This document shows, piece by piece, positions 8,983 through 17,914 of a DNA stretch of 64,000 nt. The stretch comes from Rhodobacter sp. SGA-6-6 (lineage in GTDB: Bacteria > Pseudomonadota > Alphaproteobacteria > Rhodobacterales > Rhodobacteraceae): NCBI RefSeq assembly GCF_011043545.1, contig NZ_JAAKGP010000002.1, positions 310,001-374,000 on the forward strand. The letters are read 5' to 3'. The number at the start of each line of letters is the position of its first letter. The first letter of the stretch is position 1. The translations under genes and the position numbers were made by a program. The notes under the pieces were generated by a model. That model saw only the letters and a list, made by a program, of their open reading frames with translations, was not told where the DNA came from and did not search any database.

Positions 8983-9006
8983 CCTCCCCATTCCATCGGC
9001 GCAAGG

Positions 9007-10203
9007 TCAGCCCCCGCCCGGGGTCAGCCGGATCAGCTGGCCGCCCTCGCCGTCGGTCAGCACCATCACCGATCCGTCGCGGGCTACCGCCACGTCGCGG
9101 ATGCGGGCGAAGCCCTGCAGGTAGCGCGCCTCGCCGGTGACGCGGCCGTCCGCGATCTCCAGCCGCACCAGCGCCTGCCCGGCCAGCCCGCCGATCAGCG
9201 CGCTGCCCTCCCAGCCCGGGAACAGCCCGCCCTCGTAGAAGGCCAGCCCGCTGGGGGCGATCACCGGGTCCCAGTAATAGATGGGCTGCTCCATCCCCTC
9301 GGCCTGGGTCAGCCCCTCGCCGACCGGGGTGCCGTCGTATTCCAGACCGTAGACGATCGCCGGCCAGCCGTAGTTCTTGCCCGCCTCCGGCCGGTTCAAC
9401 TCGTCCCCGCCGCGCGGCCCGTGCTCCACGGTCCAGAGCGCGCCGTCCGGGCCGATGGCGGCGGATTGCAGGTTGCGGTGGCCGTAAGACCAGATCTCGG
9501 GCTGCCCGCCGGGAATCTCCGGGTTGCCCTCGGCCGGGCCGCCCTCGGGGTCGATCCGCAGCACCTTGCCCAGATGGGTGGACACGTCCTGCGCCAGCGG
9601 CCGCGCCTCGATCACCGAGCGTTCGCCGGTGGTGACGAACAGCGCCCCGTCCGGCGCGAAGACCAGCCGCGAGCCGAAATGCAGCTTGGAGGCCCAGCCC
9701 GGCTCCTGCCGGAAGATCACCTTCACCCCGGTCATCTCGCGCCCGTCGGGCGACAGCGTGCCGGTGGCGACGGCGGTGCCGTTCAGCCCGCCCTCGCGGG
9801 GTTCGGCATAGCTCCACCACACCCGGCGGGTCTCGGCGAAATCGTCGCGGATCGCCACGTCGAGCAGCCCGCCCTGGCCTTCGGCGAAGACCTCCGGCAG
9901 GCCGGACACCGGCTCCGAGATACTGCCGTCCGGGCCGACGATCCGCATCCGGCCGGGCCTTTCCGTCACCAGCCAGCTGCCGTCCGGCAGTTCCTCCATG
10001 CCCCAGGGGTTGTCCAGCCCGGAGGCGACCACGCTGCGCTCCGGCTCGGCATCGGCGATCACCGGGGCGCGGGTCTGGCCCTCGAAGGCGGGGCGGTAGT
10101 CCGGCGCGTTCGGCGGCTCGGCGTTAAAATCCTGCGCCAGGGCCGCGGCGGGGGCGAGGGCCAGCAGGGAGACAAAGGTTCGCGAGAGAGGGGCAAGGGT
10201 CAT
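9007..10203 (-). CDS. PQQ-dependent sugar dehydrogenase (soluble glucose/sorbosone dehydrogenase family)
   Basis: 398 residues with a cleavable signal peptide ending ALAQDF near residue 24, so periplasmic. The six-bladed beta-propeller motifs are clear: LDNPWGMEELPDGSWLVTER, YGHRNLQSAAIGPDGALW and EHGPRGGDELNRPEAGKNYGWP, the last being characteristic of the GDH/YliI (Asd) group. It oxidises aldose-type sugars with a PQQ cofactor; the actual sugar is unknown. It ends close to ffs on the opposite strand and appears monocistronic. Confidence 0.92.
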   Translation of the reverse strand: MTLAPLSRTFVSLLALAPAAALAQDFNAEPPNAPDYRPAFEGQTRAPVIADAEPERSVVASGLDNPWGMEELPDGSWLVTERPGRMRIVGPDGSISEPVSGLPEVFAEGQGGLLDVAIRDDFAETRRVWWSYAEPREGGLNGTAVATGTLSPDGREMTGVKVIFRQEPGWASKLHFGSRLVFAPDGALFVTTGERSVIEARPLAQDVSTHLGKVLRIDPEGGPAEGNPEIPGGQPEIWSYGHRNLQSAAIGPDGALWTVEHGPRGGDELNRPEAGKNYGWPAIVYGLEYDGTPVGEGLTQAEGMEQPIYYWDPVIAPSGLAFYEGGLFPGWEGSALIGGLAGQALVRLEIADGRVTGEARYLQGFARIRDVAVARDGSVMVLTDGEGGQLIRLTPGGG

Positions 10204-10417
10204 CGGGGCCTCGAAATTCCGGGGCGGCGCGTTGCGGTCGCATCATGCCGCAGGGGAGATGGGAGGCAAGTATGCAGGCCCGGCCCCGCAGCGGAGCAGC
10301 AACAATCATGTGAGCCGCGGGGCGGCCCCGGCGCATGAGCGGAAACCTGCGGAGAAAAATCCGTCGGGATGGCGGGAGCCCGCCCGGCACCGCGGCGGGC
10401 GGCGGCGGGCGGCCCGG

Positions 10418-11026
10418 TCAGTCGGCGACGGTGAGGTCGGGGACCACGGCGCCGATGTTGTAACCCTCCAGCTGCGCGGCGGCGAAGTCGCCCGGCGGGA
10501 AGCTGAGGAGGGTGCCGGTGCCCGGGGTGACCGGGATCACCCGCGACGGCGGGATCTGCAAAAAGGCGTCCAGCGCCGCCCGGATCACCCCGCCGTGGAC
10601 CACCGCCAGCAGGTCCCCCTCGCCGGCCGCCAGCCAGTGGCGCAGGCCGGCGGCAACGCGGTCGCGGAACACCTCCCAGGGCTCGCAGCCCTCGGGGGTG
10701 TAAGTGCCGGCGCGCCAGGCGTGGTAGAGATCGGCATGGGCGGCGATCAGCTCGGGCTTGGTGCGGCCGGTCCAGCTGCCCATGTCCCATTCGCGCAGCC
10801 GCGGGTCCGAGGGACAGGTGCCATGGCCGATCAGCTCGGCGGTCTGCCGGGTGCGCCCGAGGTCCGAGGACACCACCCGCGCCGGCCTCAGCGCCCGCAC
10901 GAAGGCGCGGAAGCCGCGGGCCTGCTGGATGCCGCGCTCGGACAGGTGGGAATTGTCCTGCCCCTGCAGCCGCGATTCCGCGTTCCAGGTGGTTTCGCCG
11001 TGGCGCATCAGGATTAGGCGCATCAT
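10418..11026 (-). CDS. histidine phosphatase (phosphoglycerate mutase-like) family protein
   Basis: 202 residues, cytoplasmic. The catalytic RHG motif is in LILMRHGETTWN, and the second catalytic His is in VVHGGVIRA. These define the branch-1 histidine phosphatase fold (PhoE/GpmB/CobC-like). Its start overlaps the stop of the upstream ABC ATPase gene by four bases, so it is the last gene of the RpiR-ABC operon. An operon-encoded cytoplasmic phosphatase suggests that the transporter imports a phosphorylated compound that is then dephosphorylated; that role is inference. Confidence 0.9.
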   Translation of the reverse strand: MMRLILMRHGETTWNAESRLQGQDNSHLSERGIQQARGFRAFVRALRPARVVSSDLGRTRQTAELIGHGTCPSDPRLREWDMGSWTGRTKPELIAAHADLYHAWRAGTYTPEGCEPWEVFRDRVAAGLRHWLAAGEGDLLAVVHGGVIRAALDAFLQIPPSRVIPVTPGTGTLLSFPPGDFAAAQLEGYNIGAVVPDLTVAD

Positions 11027-12120
11027 TCGATCCTTTCGCCGGACAGGGCAAAGACGGCATCCGGCGTGCCGCAGAGGGTGAGGTCGATCCCGTCGCCCGG
11101 GTGGGCGTCGGGCATGTCTTCGGTGATGGCGGAAAGGCGGATCGGGCCGAGCAGCGCCGTCACCATCACCCGCCCGGCCATCGGCGCGGCCTCGGAGAAC
11201 TCGGCCCGGATCGCCGGGCGGCCGGCGGCCTTGGCGGTGGAAATCTGCTCGGCGCGGTAGAACAGCAGCACCTCGTCGCGGCCCTGCGCCAGCGCGGCGG
11301 GGGCCAGCGGGATGCCGGCATGGACCAGCATGTCCCCCTGCCGCCGCGCGGGCAGCAGGTTGCCGGGCGGCGTGCCCAGGAAGGTGGCGACGAAGGTGGT
11401 GGCCGGCCGCTTCAGCAGCGCGGCCGGCGGGCCGAACTGCTCCACGCGGCCCTGGTTCATCACCGCGACATGGGTGGCCATGGTCATCGCCTCCACCTGG
11501 TCATGGGTGACATAGACCGAGGTGGCGCCGGTGGCGCGGTGGATGCGCATCAATTCGCTGCGCATCTCGATCCGCAGCTTGGCGTCGAGGTTCGACAGCG
11601 GCTCGTCGAACAGCAGGATCGCGGGCTTCGGCGCCAGCGTGCGGGCAATGGCGACGCGCTGCTGCTGGCCGCCCGAGATTTCCGCCGGATAGCGGTCGCG
11701 CAGGGCGGAGATGCCCAGAAGCGCCAGCACCTCGCCGATCCGCGCCTCGCGGGCGGCCTTGTCCCAGCCGGCCACCTTCAGCGGCCAGCCGATGTTGCCG
11801 GCGACCGTCATGTGCGGCCACAGCGCATAGGACTGGAACACCAGCCCGGCGTTGCGCTTCCGCGGGTCGGCGACCACCCCGCCGGCACCGGAGGAGACCA
11901 CCTGCCCCATGAAGGCGATCTCGCCCGCCGAAGGCTCGTCCAGCCCGGCCAGCATCCGCAGGAGCGTGGACTTGCCGCAGCCGGAGGGGCCGACCAGCAC
12001 CAGGAAGGACCCGGGCGGCACGGCGAGCGAAAGGTCGGGGATGGCGGTGAAGTCGCCGAAGCGCTTGGCAAGGCCGGTGATGCGGATGGCATCCTGCGGC
12101 TCGGTCCGGACGGCGGGCAT
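11023..12120 (-). CDS. ABC transporter ATP-binding protein (AfuC/FbpC/PotA type)
   Basis: 365 residues. Walker A GPSGCGKST, signature SGGQQQRVAIARTL, Walker B ILLFDEPLSNLD and H-loop VTHDQVEAM are all present. The C-terminal 130 residues form a TOBE-like regulatory domain typical of CUT1/iron/phosphonate importers. ATG 12120 starts MPAVRTEPQ, 5 bp after the permease gene. It energises the fused permease upstream in the operon. By sequence the class covers ferric iron, 2-aminoethylphosphonate and sugar-phosphate importers; the neighbours favour a phosphorylated substrate. Confidence 0.93.
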   Translation of the reverse strand: MPAVRTEPQDAIRITGLAKRFGDFTAIPDLSLAVPPGSFLVLVGPSGCGKSTLLRMLAGLDEPSAGEIAFMGQVVSSGAGGVVADPRKRNAGLVFQSYALWPHMTVAGNIGWPLKVAGWDKAAREARIGEVLALLGISALRDRYPAEISGGQQQRVAIARTLAPKPAILLFDEPLSNLDAKLRIEMRSELMRIHRATGATSVYVTHDQVEAMTMATHVAVMNQGRVEQFGPPAALLKRPATTFVATFLGTPPGNLLPARRQGDMLVHAGIPLAPAALAQGRDEVLLFYRAEQISTAKAAGRPAIRAEFSEAAPMAGRVMVTALLGPIRLSAITEDMPDAHPGDGIDLTLCGTPDAVFALSGERIE

Positions 12121-12125
12121 GGCGG

Positions 12126-13868
12126 TCAGTCCTTCCATTTCTGCACCCGTGCCTGCAGCGCCTGCGCGACCAGCGAGGCGGCAAGGCAGATCGCAAGGAT
12201 CAGCACGGTGATGGCATTGGCGAATTGCATGAAGCCCTCGGCGGCGTAGCGGTAGGCCACCATCGACAGCACCGGCGAGGTGGCGCTGAACAGAAGGACG
12301 ACCAGCGACAGGTCGCGGACCATCTTGACGAAGACCAGGATCGCGCCGGCCAGCAGGCCGCGGATCGCCAGCGGGAAGACGATGGCCCACATCCGCCGCA
12401 GCGGCCCGGCCCCGGTCAGGCGGGCGCTTTCCTCCAGGTCGGTGGAGATCTGCCCGAGGACCGAGCGCCCGGCCTGCACCGCATAGGGCAGGTTGTGGGC
12501 GGCGGCGGCGATCACCAGCAGGGTGAAGGTGCCGTAGAGCGAGGGCAGCGGGCCGAGCGGCGCGCCGAAGAGCGCGATATAGGCGGCGGCGAAAGCGATC
12601 GAGGGGATGAGGAGCGGCAGAAAGGCCAGTTGCGACAGGACATTGGCCAGCACCGTGCCCTTGTTCCGGGTGATGGTATGGGCCAGCGCCAGCCCCAGCA
12701 CCATCGAGATCAGCGCCACCACCACGCCCAGCTTCAGCGTGTTGACCAAGGCCCCGATCAGCACCGGGTTGCGGAAGATGCCAGCGGTCCCTTGCGCGAT
12801 CTGCCCGCCGCCCTCGCCCAGCCAGAAATGCAGCGTCCAGTTCGAGAACAAAGCCCCGGTCTGCGGCGCCAGGCTGGAGGCCACCAGCACCACCACCGGC
12901 ACCACCGTGGTCAGCATCGCCAGCCCGAACCCCGCGGCGAACAGCGGCCAGCGCCAGCGGCCGAGGGGGAAGCGCCGGGTGCGGCCACCCTTGCCGGTGA
13001 CGGTGACGAAGGCGCGCCGGCCAGAGACCAGCCGGTCCGACAGGAACAGGAACACGCCCGAGACCGCGATCAGCAGCAGCGCCAGCACGAAGCCGCGCTC
13101 GGCCTGACCGATCTCGATCATGCCGAAGAGGCGGGTGGAAAGGGTCTGCATCCTGACCGGCAGCCCCAGCAGCGCGGGCGCGGCGAAATTCGCCACCGCC
13201 CCCGCCAGCGTCAGCGAGGCGGCCGAGACCAGCGCGGGCGTCACCACCGGCAGCACGATGCCGAAGAAGATGCGCGGCCGCCGCGCGCCGGTCATCTGCG
13301 CGGCTTCCACCAGATCGGCGCCGACCGAGGACAGCGCGGCGGCGATGATGGTGTAGGCCAGCGAATAGTAATGCGCGATCAGCACGATCAGCACCGGCAC
13401 GAGGCCCCAGGCCAGCCAGTCGGGGATTATGAAGCCGTTGGCCTCGAAGAAGCCCGACGACCCGCCCATGCGGCTGTTGCGGAACAGCGTGCCCCAGGCC
13501 AGCGCGGCGGCGAAGCTGGGGATCATGAAGGGCAGCGTGTGCATCACGCCCAGCAGGCGGCGGCCCGGCACGTCGGTCATCACCACCAGCCAGGCGGTGA
13601 AGCCGCCGAGCAGCAGGCAGCCGGCCGAGACCCCGAGGCCGAGGACCAGCGTGTTCATCAGCGGCCGCCACCACAGATTCGGCGACATCGGGCTTGCCAG
13701 CACGGCCCCCCAGGCCTCCAGCCCCGCCGGTGTCAGCGTGGCGAGACCGATGCGCAGCAGCGGTGCCAGCACCAGCACGCCGACGATCAGGATCATCAAC
13801 AGCGGCACCAGCCGGCGCGAGGTCAGCAGCCGGCGCCGGGGCGGCGGGGCGGTGGCTTGCAGGGACAT
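12126..13868 (-). CDS. ABC transporter permease, two fused MetI domains (AfuB/FbpB-like)
   Basis: 580 residues with about twelve membrane segments arranged as two homologous halves. Each half carries an EAA cytoplasmic loop that docks the ATPase: EAAQMTGARRPRIFFGIVLP in the first and ESARLTGAGPLRRMWAIVFP in the second. Fused permeases of this kind occur in ferric-iron and hexose-phosphate (AfuABC) importers. It lies between the solute-binding protein (52 bp gap) and the ATPase (5 bp gap). Confidence 0.92.
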   Translation of the reverse strand: MSLQATAPPPRRRLLTSRRLVPLLMILIVGVLVLAPLLRIGLATLTPAGLEAWGAVLASPMSPNLWWRPLMNTLVLGLGVSAGCLLLGGFTAWLVVMTDVPGRRLLGVMHTLPFMIPSFAAALAWGTLFRNSRMGGSSGFFEANGFIIPDWLAWGLVPVLIVLIAHYYSLAYTIIAAALSSVGADLVEAAQMTGARRPRIFFGIVLPVVTPALVSAASLTLAGAVANFAAPALLGLPVRMQTLSTRLFGMIEIGQAERGFVLALLLIAVSGVFLFLSDRLVSGRRAFVTVTGKGGRTRRFPLGRWRWPLFAAGFGLAMLTTVVPVVVLVASSLAPQTGALFSNWTLHFWLGEGGGQIAQGTAGIFRNPVLIGALVNTLKLGVVVALISMVLGLALAHTITRNKGTVLANVLSQLAFLPLLIPSIAFAAAYIALFGAPLGPLPSLYGTFTLLVIAAAAHNLPYAVQAGRSVLGQISTDLEESARLTGAGPLRRMWAIVFPLAIRGLLAGAILVFVKMVRDLSLVVLLFSATSPVLSMVAYRYAAEGFMQFANAITVLILAICLAASLVAQALQARVQKWKD

Positions 13869-13920
13869 GGGAAATCTCCGCCGGTGAGAGACGCGGCCAT
13901 CGGGCCGCGTCCCGCCTGCC

Positions 13921-15039
13921 TCATTGCAGGGTGATGATCAGGTCGGCGATCCGGGCGCGGTTCTCGGCCACCGCCTCGGTGTTGATGGTCCAGGCGTTCA
14001 GTTCCTCCAGCGGCACCGAATCCGGGTCGTCGGCGATGGTCGTGCGGGTGGCATAGTCGCCCGGCACGTTGAAGGGCGCGAAGGCGGGGCCGCCGTCGGC
14101 GCTGTCGTCGCCGAACATGAAGTCGATCAGCAGCCGCGCCGCCGCCGGGTTCGGGGCCTTGTCCGCCACCGCCAGCACCGCCGGGAACAGGATGCCGTTC
14201 GCCGGCTCCACATCGTTGGCGACCTGCAGGGCCCAGCCTTCCTCTTCATTGTCGCGGCGGTCGGAATAGGTGCCGAAGCCGACCGGCGGGTCGGTGGCGT
14301 CCTTGGTCCCCACCGCCTTGCTGAGGTCGTCGCTGTTCGACACCAGCACCAGGTCGTTCAGGAACAGGTTGCGGATGAACTGCTCTCCGGCGCCGGTCAG
14401 GTCGCCGTCCACCTCGATGTCGGTGCCGAACTGCGCCTTCCAGGCGGCGGCCATCTCGTCGGGATGCAGCGCGATCTCGGTCAGCAGGTCGAGCAATTCG
14501 CCCCGCTGGGTGGGATCGACCATCATCACCTTGCCCCGCCATTCCGGCAGGGTCAGCTGCCAGAGGTTGGTGATCGGGCTGCCGTCCGGGTAGGCGGCCT
14601 CGTTATACATCAGCACCTTGGTGGACAGGCGGTGCACCAGCAGCGGGGCCTTGAACTGCGCGTCCAGCTGGTCGGCCACCCGCGGCGGCACATAGGTGTG
14701 GATGCGGCCAGGGGCCAAGAGGTCGCGCAGCACCACCGGCGCATCGGCCATGTAAAGCACGTCCACCGCATGGACCCCGGCCTCCTGCTCGGCCACCACC
14801 CGGGCGATCTGCTTGGCCGAACTGAGGTCCAGCCCGATCAGGTCGATGCCGGGATAGGCTTCCTCGAAGGCCTTCTCCACCCGGGCGATGCGGCTGGAGA
14901 GCGAGAAGACGGTCACCGTCCCCTCCTCCTTCGCCAGCGCATAAAGCTCATCGCTGGACATCCGGTCCAGATCCTGCGCCGCGGCCAGGCCGGGGACGCA
15001 GGCCGCCGCCAGAAGCGCGGCCTTCAAGGTCTTGAACAT
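13921..15039 (-). CDS. ABC transporter substrate-binding protein (Fe(3+)/sugar-phosphate class)
   Basis: 372 residues. The signal peptide ends GLAAAQDLD near residue 22. The mature part has the two-lobed SBP fold typical of the iron/AfuA cluster: EEGTVTVFSLSSRIARVEKA, then EAYPGIDLIGLD and TNLWQLTLPEWRGKVMMVDP. No run of iron-liganding Tyr pairs is obvious, so iron is not assured. It is the second gene of the operon, 24 bp after the RpiR regulator. A phosphorylated sugar or organophosphate is the favoured ligand from context, not from sequence. Confidence 0.88.
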   Translation of the reverse strand: MFKTLKAALLAAACVPGLAAAQDLDRMSSDELYALAKEEGTVTVFSLSSRIARVEKAFEEAYPGIDLIGLDLSSAKQIARVVAEQEAGVHAVDVLYMADAPVVLRDLLAPGRIHTYVPPRVADQLDAQFKAPLLVHRLSTKVLMYNEAAYPDGSPITNLWQLTLPEWRGKVMMVDPTQRGELLDLLTEIALHPDEMAAAWKAQFGTDIEVDGDLTGAGEQFIRNLFLNDLVLVSNSDDLSKAVGTKDATDPPVGFGTYSDRRDNEEEGWALQVANDVEPANGILFPAVLAVADKAPNPAAARLLIDFMFGDDSADGGPAFAPFNVPGDYATRTTIADDPDSVPLEELNAWTINTEAVAENRARIADLIITLQ

Positions 15040-15063
15040 GGTCTCTCCTCCCAGAGATGGTTG

Positions 15064-15900
15064 TCATCCGAAGCGGTCGAACAGGCCCGCCAGCTCCTCC
15101 AGCTTGGCGACGACCTGGGTCTCGTGCCGGCCGGCGATGGTCAGCAAGATGGCGTTGACGATGGTCAGGGGAACGATCGGGGTCTGGAACTCGGTGCCCG
15201 ACCTTCCGCGGGGGGCGGCCAGCAGATGCCCGGCCGGCGGGGTCATGGTCGGCCCCGCCAGGTCCGAGATCAGCAGCGTGGGCGCGCCCACCTGCGCGGC
15301 ATGGCCCATCAGCGCCGCATAGTCGGCAGGCTGCTTGCGGAAGGCCAGCACCAGCACCAGGTCCTCCGGCCCGAGGCCGGTCAGCCGCTCGGCGATGTCG
15401 CGGCCGCGGCCGGTCAGCATCACCGTGGCCATGCCGAAGCGGTCCAGCCGCCGTTGCAGGAAGGCCGCCACCGCGGTGGCATGGCCCTGCGCGAAGATGA
15501 ACACCCGCCGCGCCGCGACGATCATGTCCGAGGCGATGTCCACGTCCGACTGGGCGACGCTGCGGGCCAGCTGCTCCAGCGCCGCCAGCTCGCTTTGCAC
15601 CAGATCGGCCAGATAGCTGCCGTCCGCCACCTTGGCGACCGAGCGGCGCATCCGCGCCGCGGCGTCCTGGCCCGCCATCATCTCCTTCTGCAACTGCGCC
15701 CGCAGCTCGGGATAGCCGCTGAAGCCCAGCTTCTGCGCCAGCCGGGTAGCGGTGGTCTCGTGCACCTGCGCCCGTTCCGCCAGCTGCGCGGCCGACAGGA
15801 ACACCGCCTCGCCCTGCTGGCCCAGCAGGACCTCGATGATGCGGCGGTCCGAGGCGGTCAGCCGTTCGGAACTGTCCTGGATGCGGGTGAGCAGGGTCAT
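15064..15900 (-). CDS. MurR/RpiR-family transcriptional regulator
   Basis: 278 residues. The N-terminal HTH_6 domain (about 1-75; AAQLAERAQVHETTATRLAQ) binds DNA. The C-terminal SIS domain (about 120-260; VFIFAQGHATAVAAFL and LVLVLAFRKQPADY) binds phosphosugars in this family. ATG 15900 is preferred because AAGGAAGG lies ten bases upstream; an ATG at 15933 adds 11 residues without a clear ribosome site. It is the first gene of the five-gene operon and is divergent from the alkaline phosphatase. It probably controls both sides through the inverted repeats at 15937-15984. Confidence 0.92.
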   Translation of the reverse strand: MTLLTRIQDSSERLTASDRRIIEVLLGQQGEAVFLSAAQLAERAQVHETTATRLAQKLGFSGYPELRAQLQKEMMAGQDAAARMRRSVAKVADGSYLADLVQSELAALEQLARSVAQSDVDIASDMIVAARRVFIFAQGHATAVAAFLQRRLDRFGMATVMLTGRGRDIAERLTGLGPEDLVLVLAFRKQPADYAALMGHAAQVGAPTLLISDLAGPTMTPPAGHLLAAPRGRSGTEFQTPIVPLTIVNAILLTIAGRHETQVVAKLEELAGLFDRFG

Positions 15901-15936
15901 GGGGTCGCAGCCTTCCTTGCGTCGGTTCAGCATTAT

Positions 15937-15984
15937 GCAGGAAAACCTGCGAGTCAGCGGATTCCTGCAGGATTTCCATCCTGC
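15937..15984. promoter_or_regulatory. pair of related inverted repeats, candidate RpiR operator
   Basis: GCAGGAAAACCTGC (15937-15950) and GCAGGATTTCCATCCTGC (15967-15984) share GCAGGA half-sites. Their centres are 32 bp apart, about three helical turns, so a dimer or tetramer could bind both on one face. They lie 37-84 bases upstream of the rpiR start in the divergent gap. Assignment to the adjacent RpiR protein is inference from position. Confidence 0.55.
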
Positions 15985-16017
15985 GGGAGGCCCAAGCAGC
16001 CCGCGGGCTTCATCCTA

Positions 16018-16046
16018 CTGTCATCCGCCTGCGCCCTTGCTGTCAC
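16018..16046 (+). promoter_or_regulatory. Pho box upstream of alkaline phosphatase
   Basis: CTGTCAT at 16018 and CTGTCAC at 16040 match the PhoB half-site and are exactly 22 bp apart, two 11-bp periods. Weaker half-sites lie in phase at 16029 (CTGCGCC) and 16007 (GCTTCAT). A possible -10 TAGAGC starts 10 bases after the last half-site (16057), the spacing expected for PhoB-activated promoters that lack a -35 element. It is 55 bp from the phosphatase ATG. Confidence 0.75.
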
Positions 16047-16101
16047 GGAAGGCGGCTAGAGCGGCTGCGGGACCATTTGCACGAACCCCGAAGAGGTATC
16101 C

Positions 16102-17856
16102 ATGCGCATCACCCTTGCCGCCCTTGCGGCCAGCACCATCCTTGCGGGCGCCGTCCAGGCCGCCGAGATCTATCCGCTCGACCGGGCGACGATCCTTGCC
16201 GGGTCGCCCTTCGACTTCAAGGTCGAGCTGGACGCCGTCCATGCCGAGGCCGACATCGCCGTCACCGTGAACGGCAAGCCCTATGCCGAGGTCTTCGGCA
16301 AGCCGGCCGAATTCGTGGCCGAGGAGAAGGGCGAGGACGATACCGTCCTCGGCTCCGCCCTGATCCTGCGCGACCTGGCGCTGGCCGAGCCGGGCAGCTA
16401 CGCCGTCGAGGTCAAGGCGGGCGACGAGGCCAAGGCGGTCACCTGGGAGGTCTACGGCACCGCCGGGGTGCCCAAGGCGAAGAACATCATCTTCATCATC
16501 GGCGACGGCCTGTCGGTCGCGCACCGCACCTCGGCCCGGATCATGGCCAAGGGCATGACCGGGGGCAAGGCGAACGGCCGGCTGGCGATGGACGACCTGG
16601 AGTTCATGGCCTTCATCGGCACCTCCTCGACCCATTCCATCGCCACCGATTCGGCCAACACCGCCTCGGCCTACATGACCGGGCACAAGAGCAGGGTGAA
16701 CGCGCTCGGCGTCTATGCCGACCGCACGCCGGACAGCTTCGACGACCCGAAGGTGGAGACCATCGCCGAGGCGCTGCGCCGCACCACGAAGAAATCCATC
16801 GGCATCGTCTCGACCGCCGAGATCGAGGACGCCACCCCGGCCGCCGTGGTCGCCCACACCCGCAAGCGCGGCGACAAGGCCGAGATCGTCGGCATGTTCC
16901 ACGACCTGCTGCCCGAGGTGGTCCTGGGCGGCGGCTCGGCCTATTTCCTCAAGGCCGACGTGCCGGGCTCGAAGCGCAAGGACGACAAGGACTACATCCA
17001 GCTGTTCCGCGACGCCGGCTATTCCATCGCCACGACGAAGGAAGAGCTGGCGGCGGCTTCGGGCAGCAACACCGGCCGCGTGCTGGGGCTGTTCCATACC
17101 GGCAACATGGACACCTGGCTGGACCGCGAGCAGCTGAAGAAGGGCACCGTGGACAAGTTCCCCGACCAGCCGGGGCTGGTGGACATGACCACCGCCGCGC
17201 TGGAGCAGCTGTCGAAGAACCCCGACGGCTTCTTCCTGATGGTCGAAGGCGCCTTGATCGACAAGATGTCCCACCCGATGGACTGGGAACGCTCGGTGCT
17301 GGAGACCATCGAGCTTGACCATGTCGTCGCGGTGGCGCGCGACTTCGCGGCGAAGAACCCCGACACGCTGGTGGTGGTGACGGGCGACCATACCCACGGC
17401 GTCTCGCTGATCGGCACCATCGACACCGAGAAGCCGGGCGACGAGATGCGCGAGAAGGTCGGCGTCTACGACGACGCGGGCTTCCCCGATTATGTCGATG
17501 CCGACGGCGACGGCTATCCCGACAGCGTGGACGTGAAGCGGCCGCTGGCGATCTTCGCCTCGAACTTCCCGGACTACTACGAGACCTGGGGCGCCAAGCT
17601 GGACGGCCCCTTCGTCCCGGCGATCCAGGATGCCGAGGGCAACTACGTCGCCAACGAGGCCTACAAGGACTGGCCCGGCGCGGTGCTGCGCGAGGGCAAC
17701 CTGCCGCGCGCGAACGACACCGCGGTCCATTCCGTGGACGACATGGTGCTGCAGGCTTCCGGCCCCGGCGCCGAGGCGTTCAAGGGCTACATGGAGCAGT
17801 CGGACGTCTACCGGGTGCTGGCCGATGTCTTCGCCCTCGGCGCGGCGCAGAAGTAA
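16102..17856 (+). CDS. alkaline phosphatase (PhoA superfamily)
   Basis: 584 residues. The signal peptide is cleaved around VQAAEI (residue 21), so periplasmic. It hydrolyses phosphomonoesters to release phosphate. The catalytic stretch TDSANTASAYMTGHK holds the nucleophile Ser184. Metal ligands are suggested by IIGDGLS, EGALIDKMSH and VTGDHTHG. An N-terminal beta-rich region (about 22-120) precedes the catalytic domain. Residues 466-477 (DADGDGYPDSVD) form a DxDxDG calcium-binding-like loop, unusual for this enzyme. It heads a four-gene operon and has a Pho box upstream, consistent with phosphate-starvation control. Confidence 0.93.
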   Translation: MRITLAALAASTILAGAVQAAEIYPLDRATILAGSPFDFKVELDAVHAEADIAVTVNGKPYAEVFGKPAEFVAEEKGEDDTVLGSALILRDLALAEPGSYAVEVKAGDEAKAVTWEVYGTAGVPKAKNIIFIIGDGLSVAHRTSARIMAKGMTGGKANGRLAMDDLEFMAFIGTSSTHSIATDSANTASAYMTGHKSRVNALGVYADRTPDSFDDPKVETIAEALRRTTKKSIGIVSTAEIEDATPAAVVAHTRKRGDKAEIVGMFHDLLPEVVLGGGSAYFLKADVPGSKRKDDKDYIQLFRDAGYSIATTKEELAAASGSNTGRVLGLFHTGNMDTWLDREQLKKGTVDKFPDQPGLVDMTTAALEQLSKNPDGFFLMVEGALIDKMSHPMDWERSVLETIELDHVVAVARDFAAKNPDTLVVVTGDHTHGVSLIGTIDTEKPGDEMREKVGVYDDAGFPDYVDADGDGYPDSVDVKRPLAIFASNFPDYYETWGAKLDGPFVPAIQDAEGNYVANEAYKDWPGAVLREGNLPRANDTAVHSVDDMVLQASGPGAEAFKGYMEQSDVYRVLADVFALGAAQK

Positions 17857-17866
17857 GGATCGAGAC

Positions 17867-17897
17867 GCGGCCGCCCGGATTTCTCCCGGGCGGCCGC
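17867..17897 (+). terminator. intercistronic hairpin after alkaline phosphatase
   Basis: Perfect 12-bp inverted repeat with arms 17867-17878 (GCGGCCGCCCGG) and 17886-17897 around a 7-base loop, 10 bases after the stop codon. No T-run follows, so it is more likely a partial terminator or a 3' RNA-stabilising stem that lowers expression of the downstream genes relative to the phosphatase. Confidence 0.5.
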
Positions 17898-17914
17898 ATC
17901 CATCGGAGGACAGG

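Noticed and set aside
11023-13674. Single 883-codon frame spanning the ATPase and permease
   Set aside because: Its N-terminal part is a shifted frame of the permease gene; the ATPase starts at ATG 12120 with normal domain boundaries.
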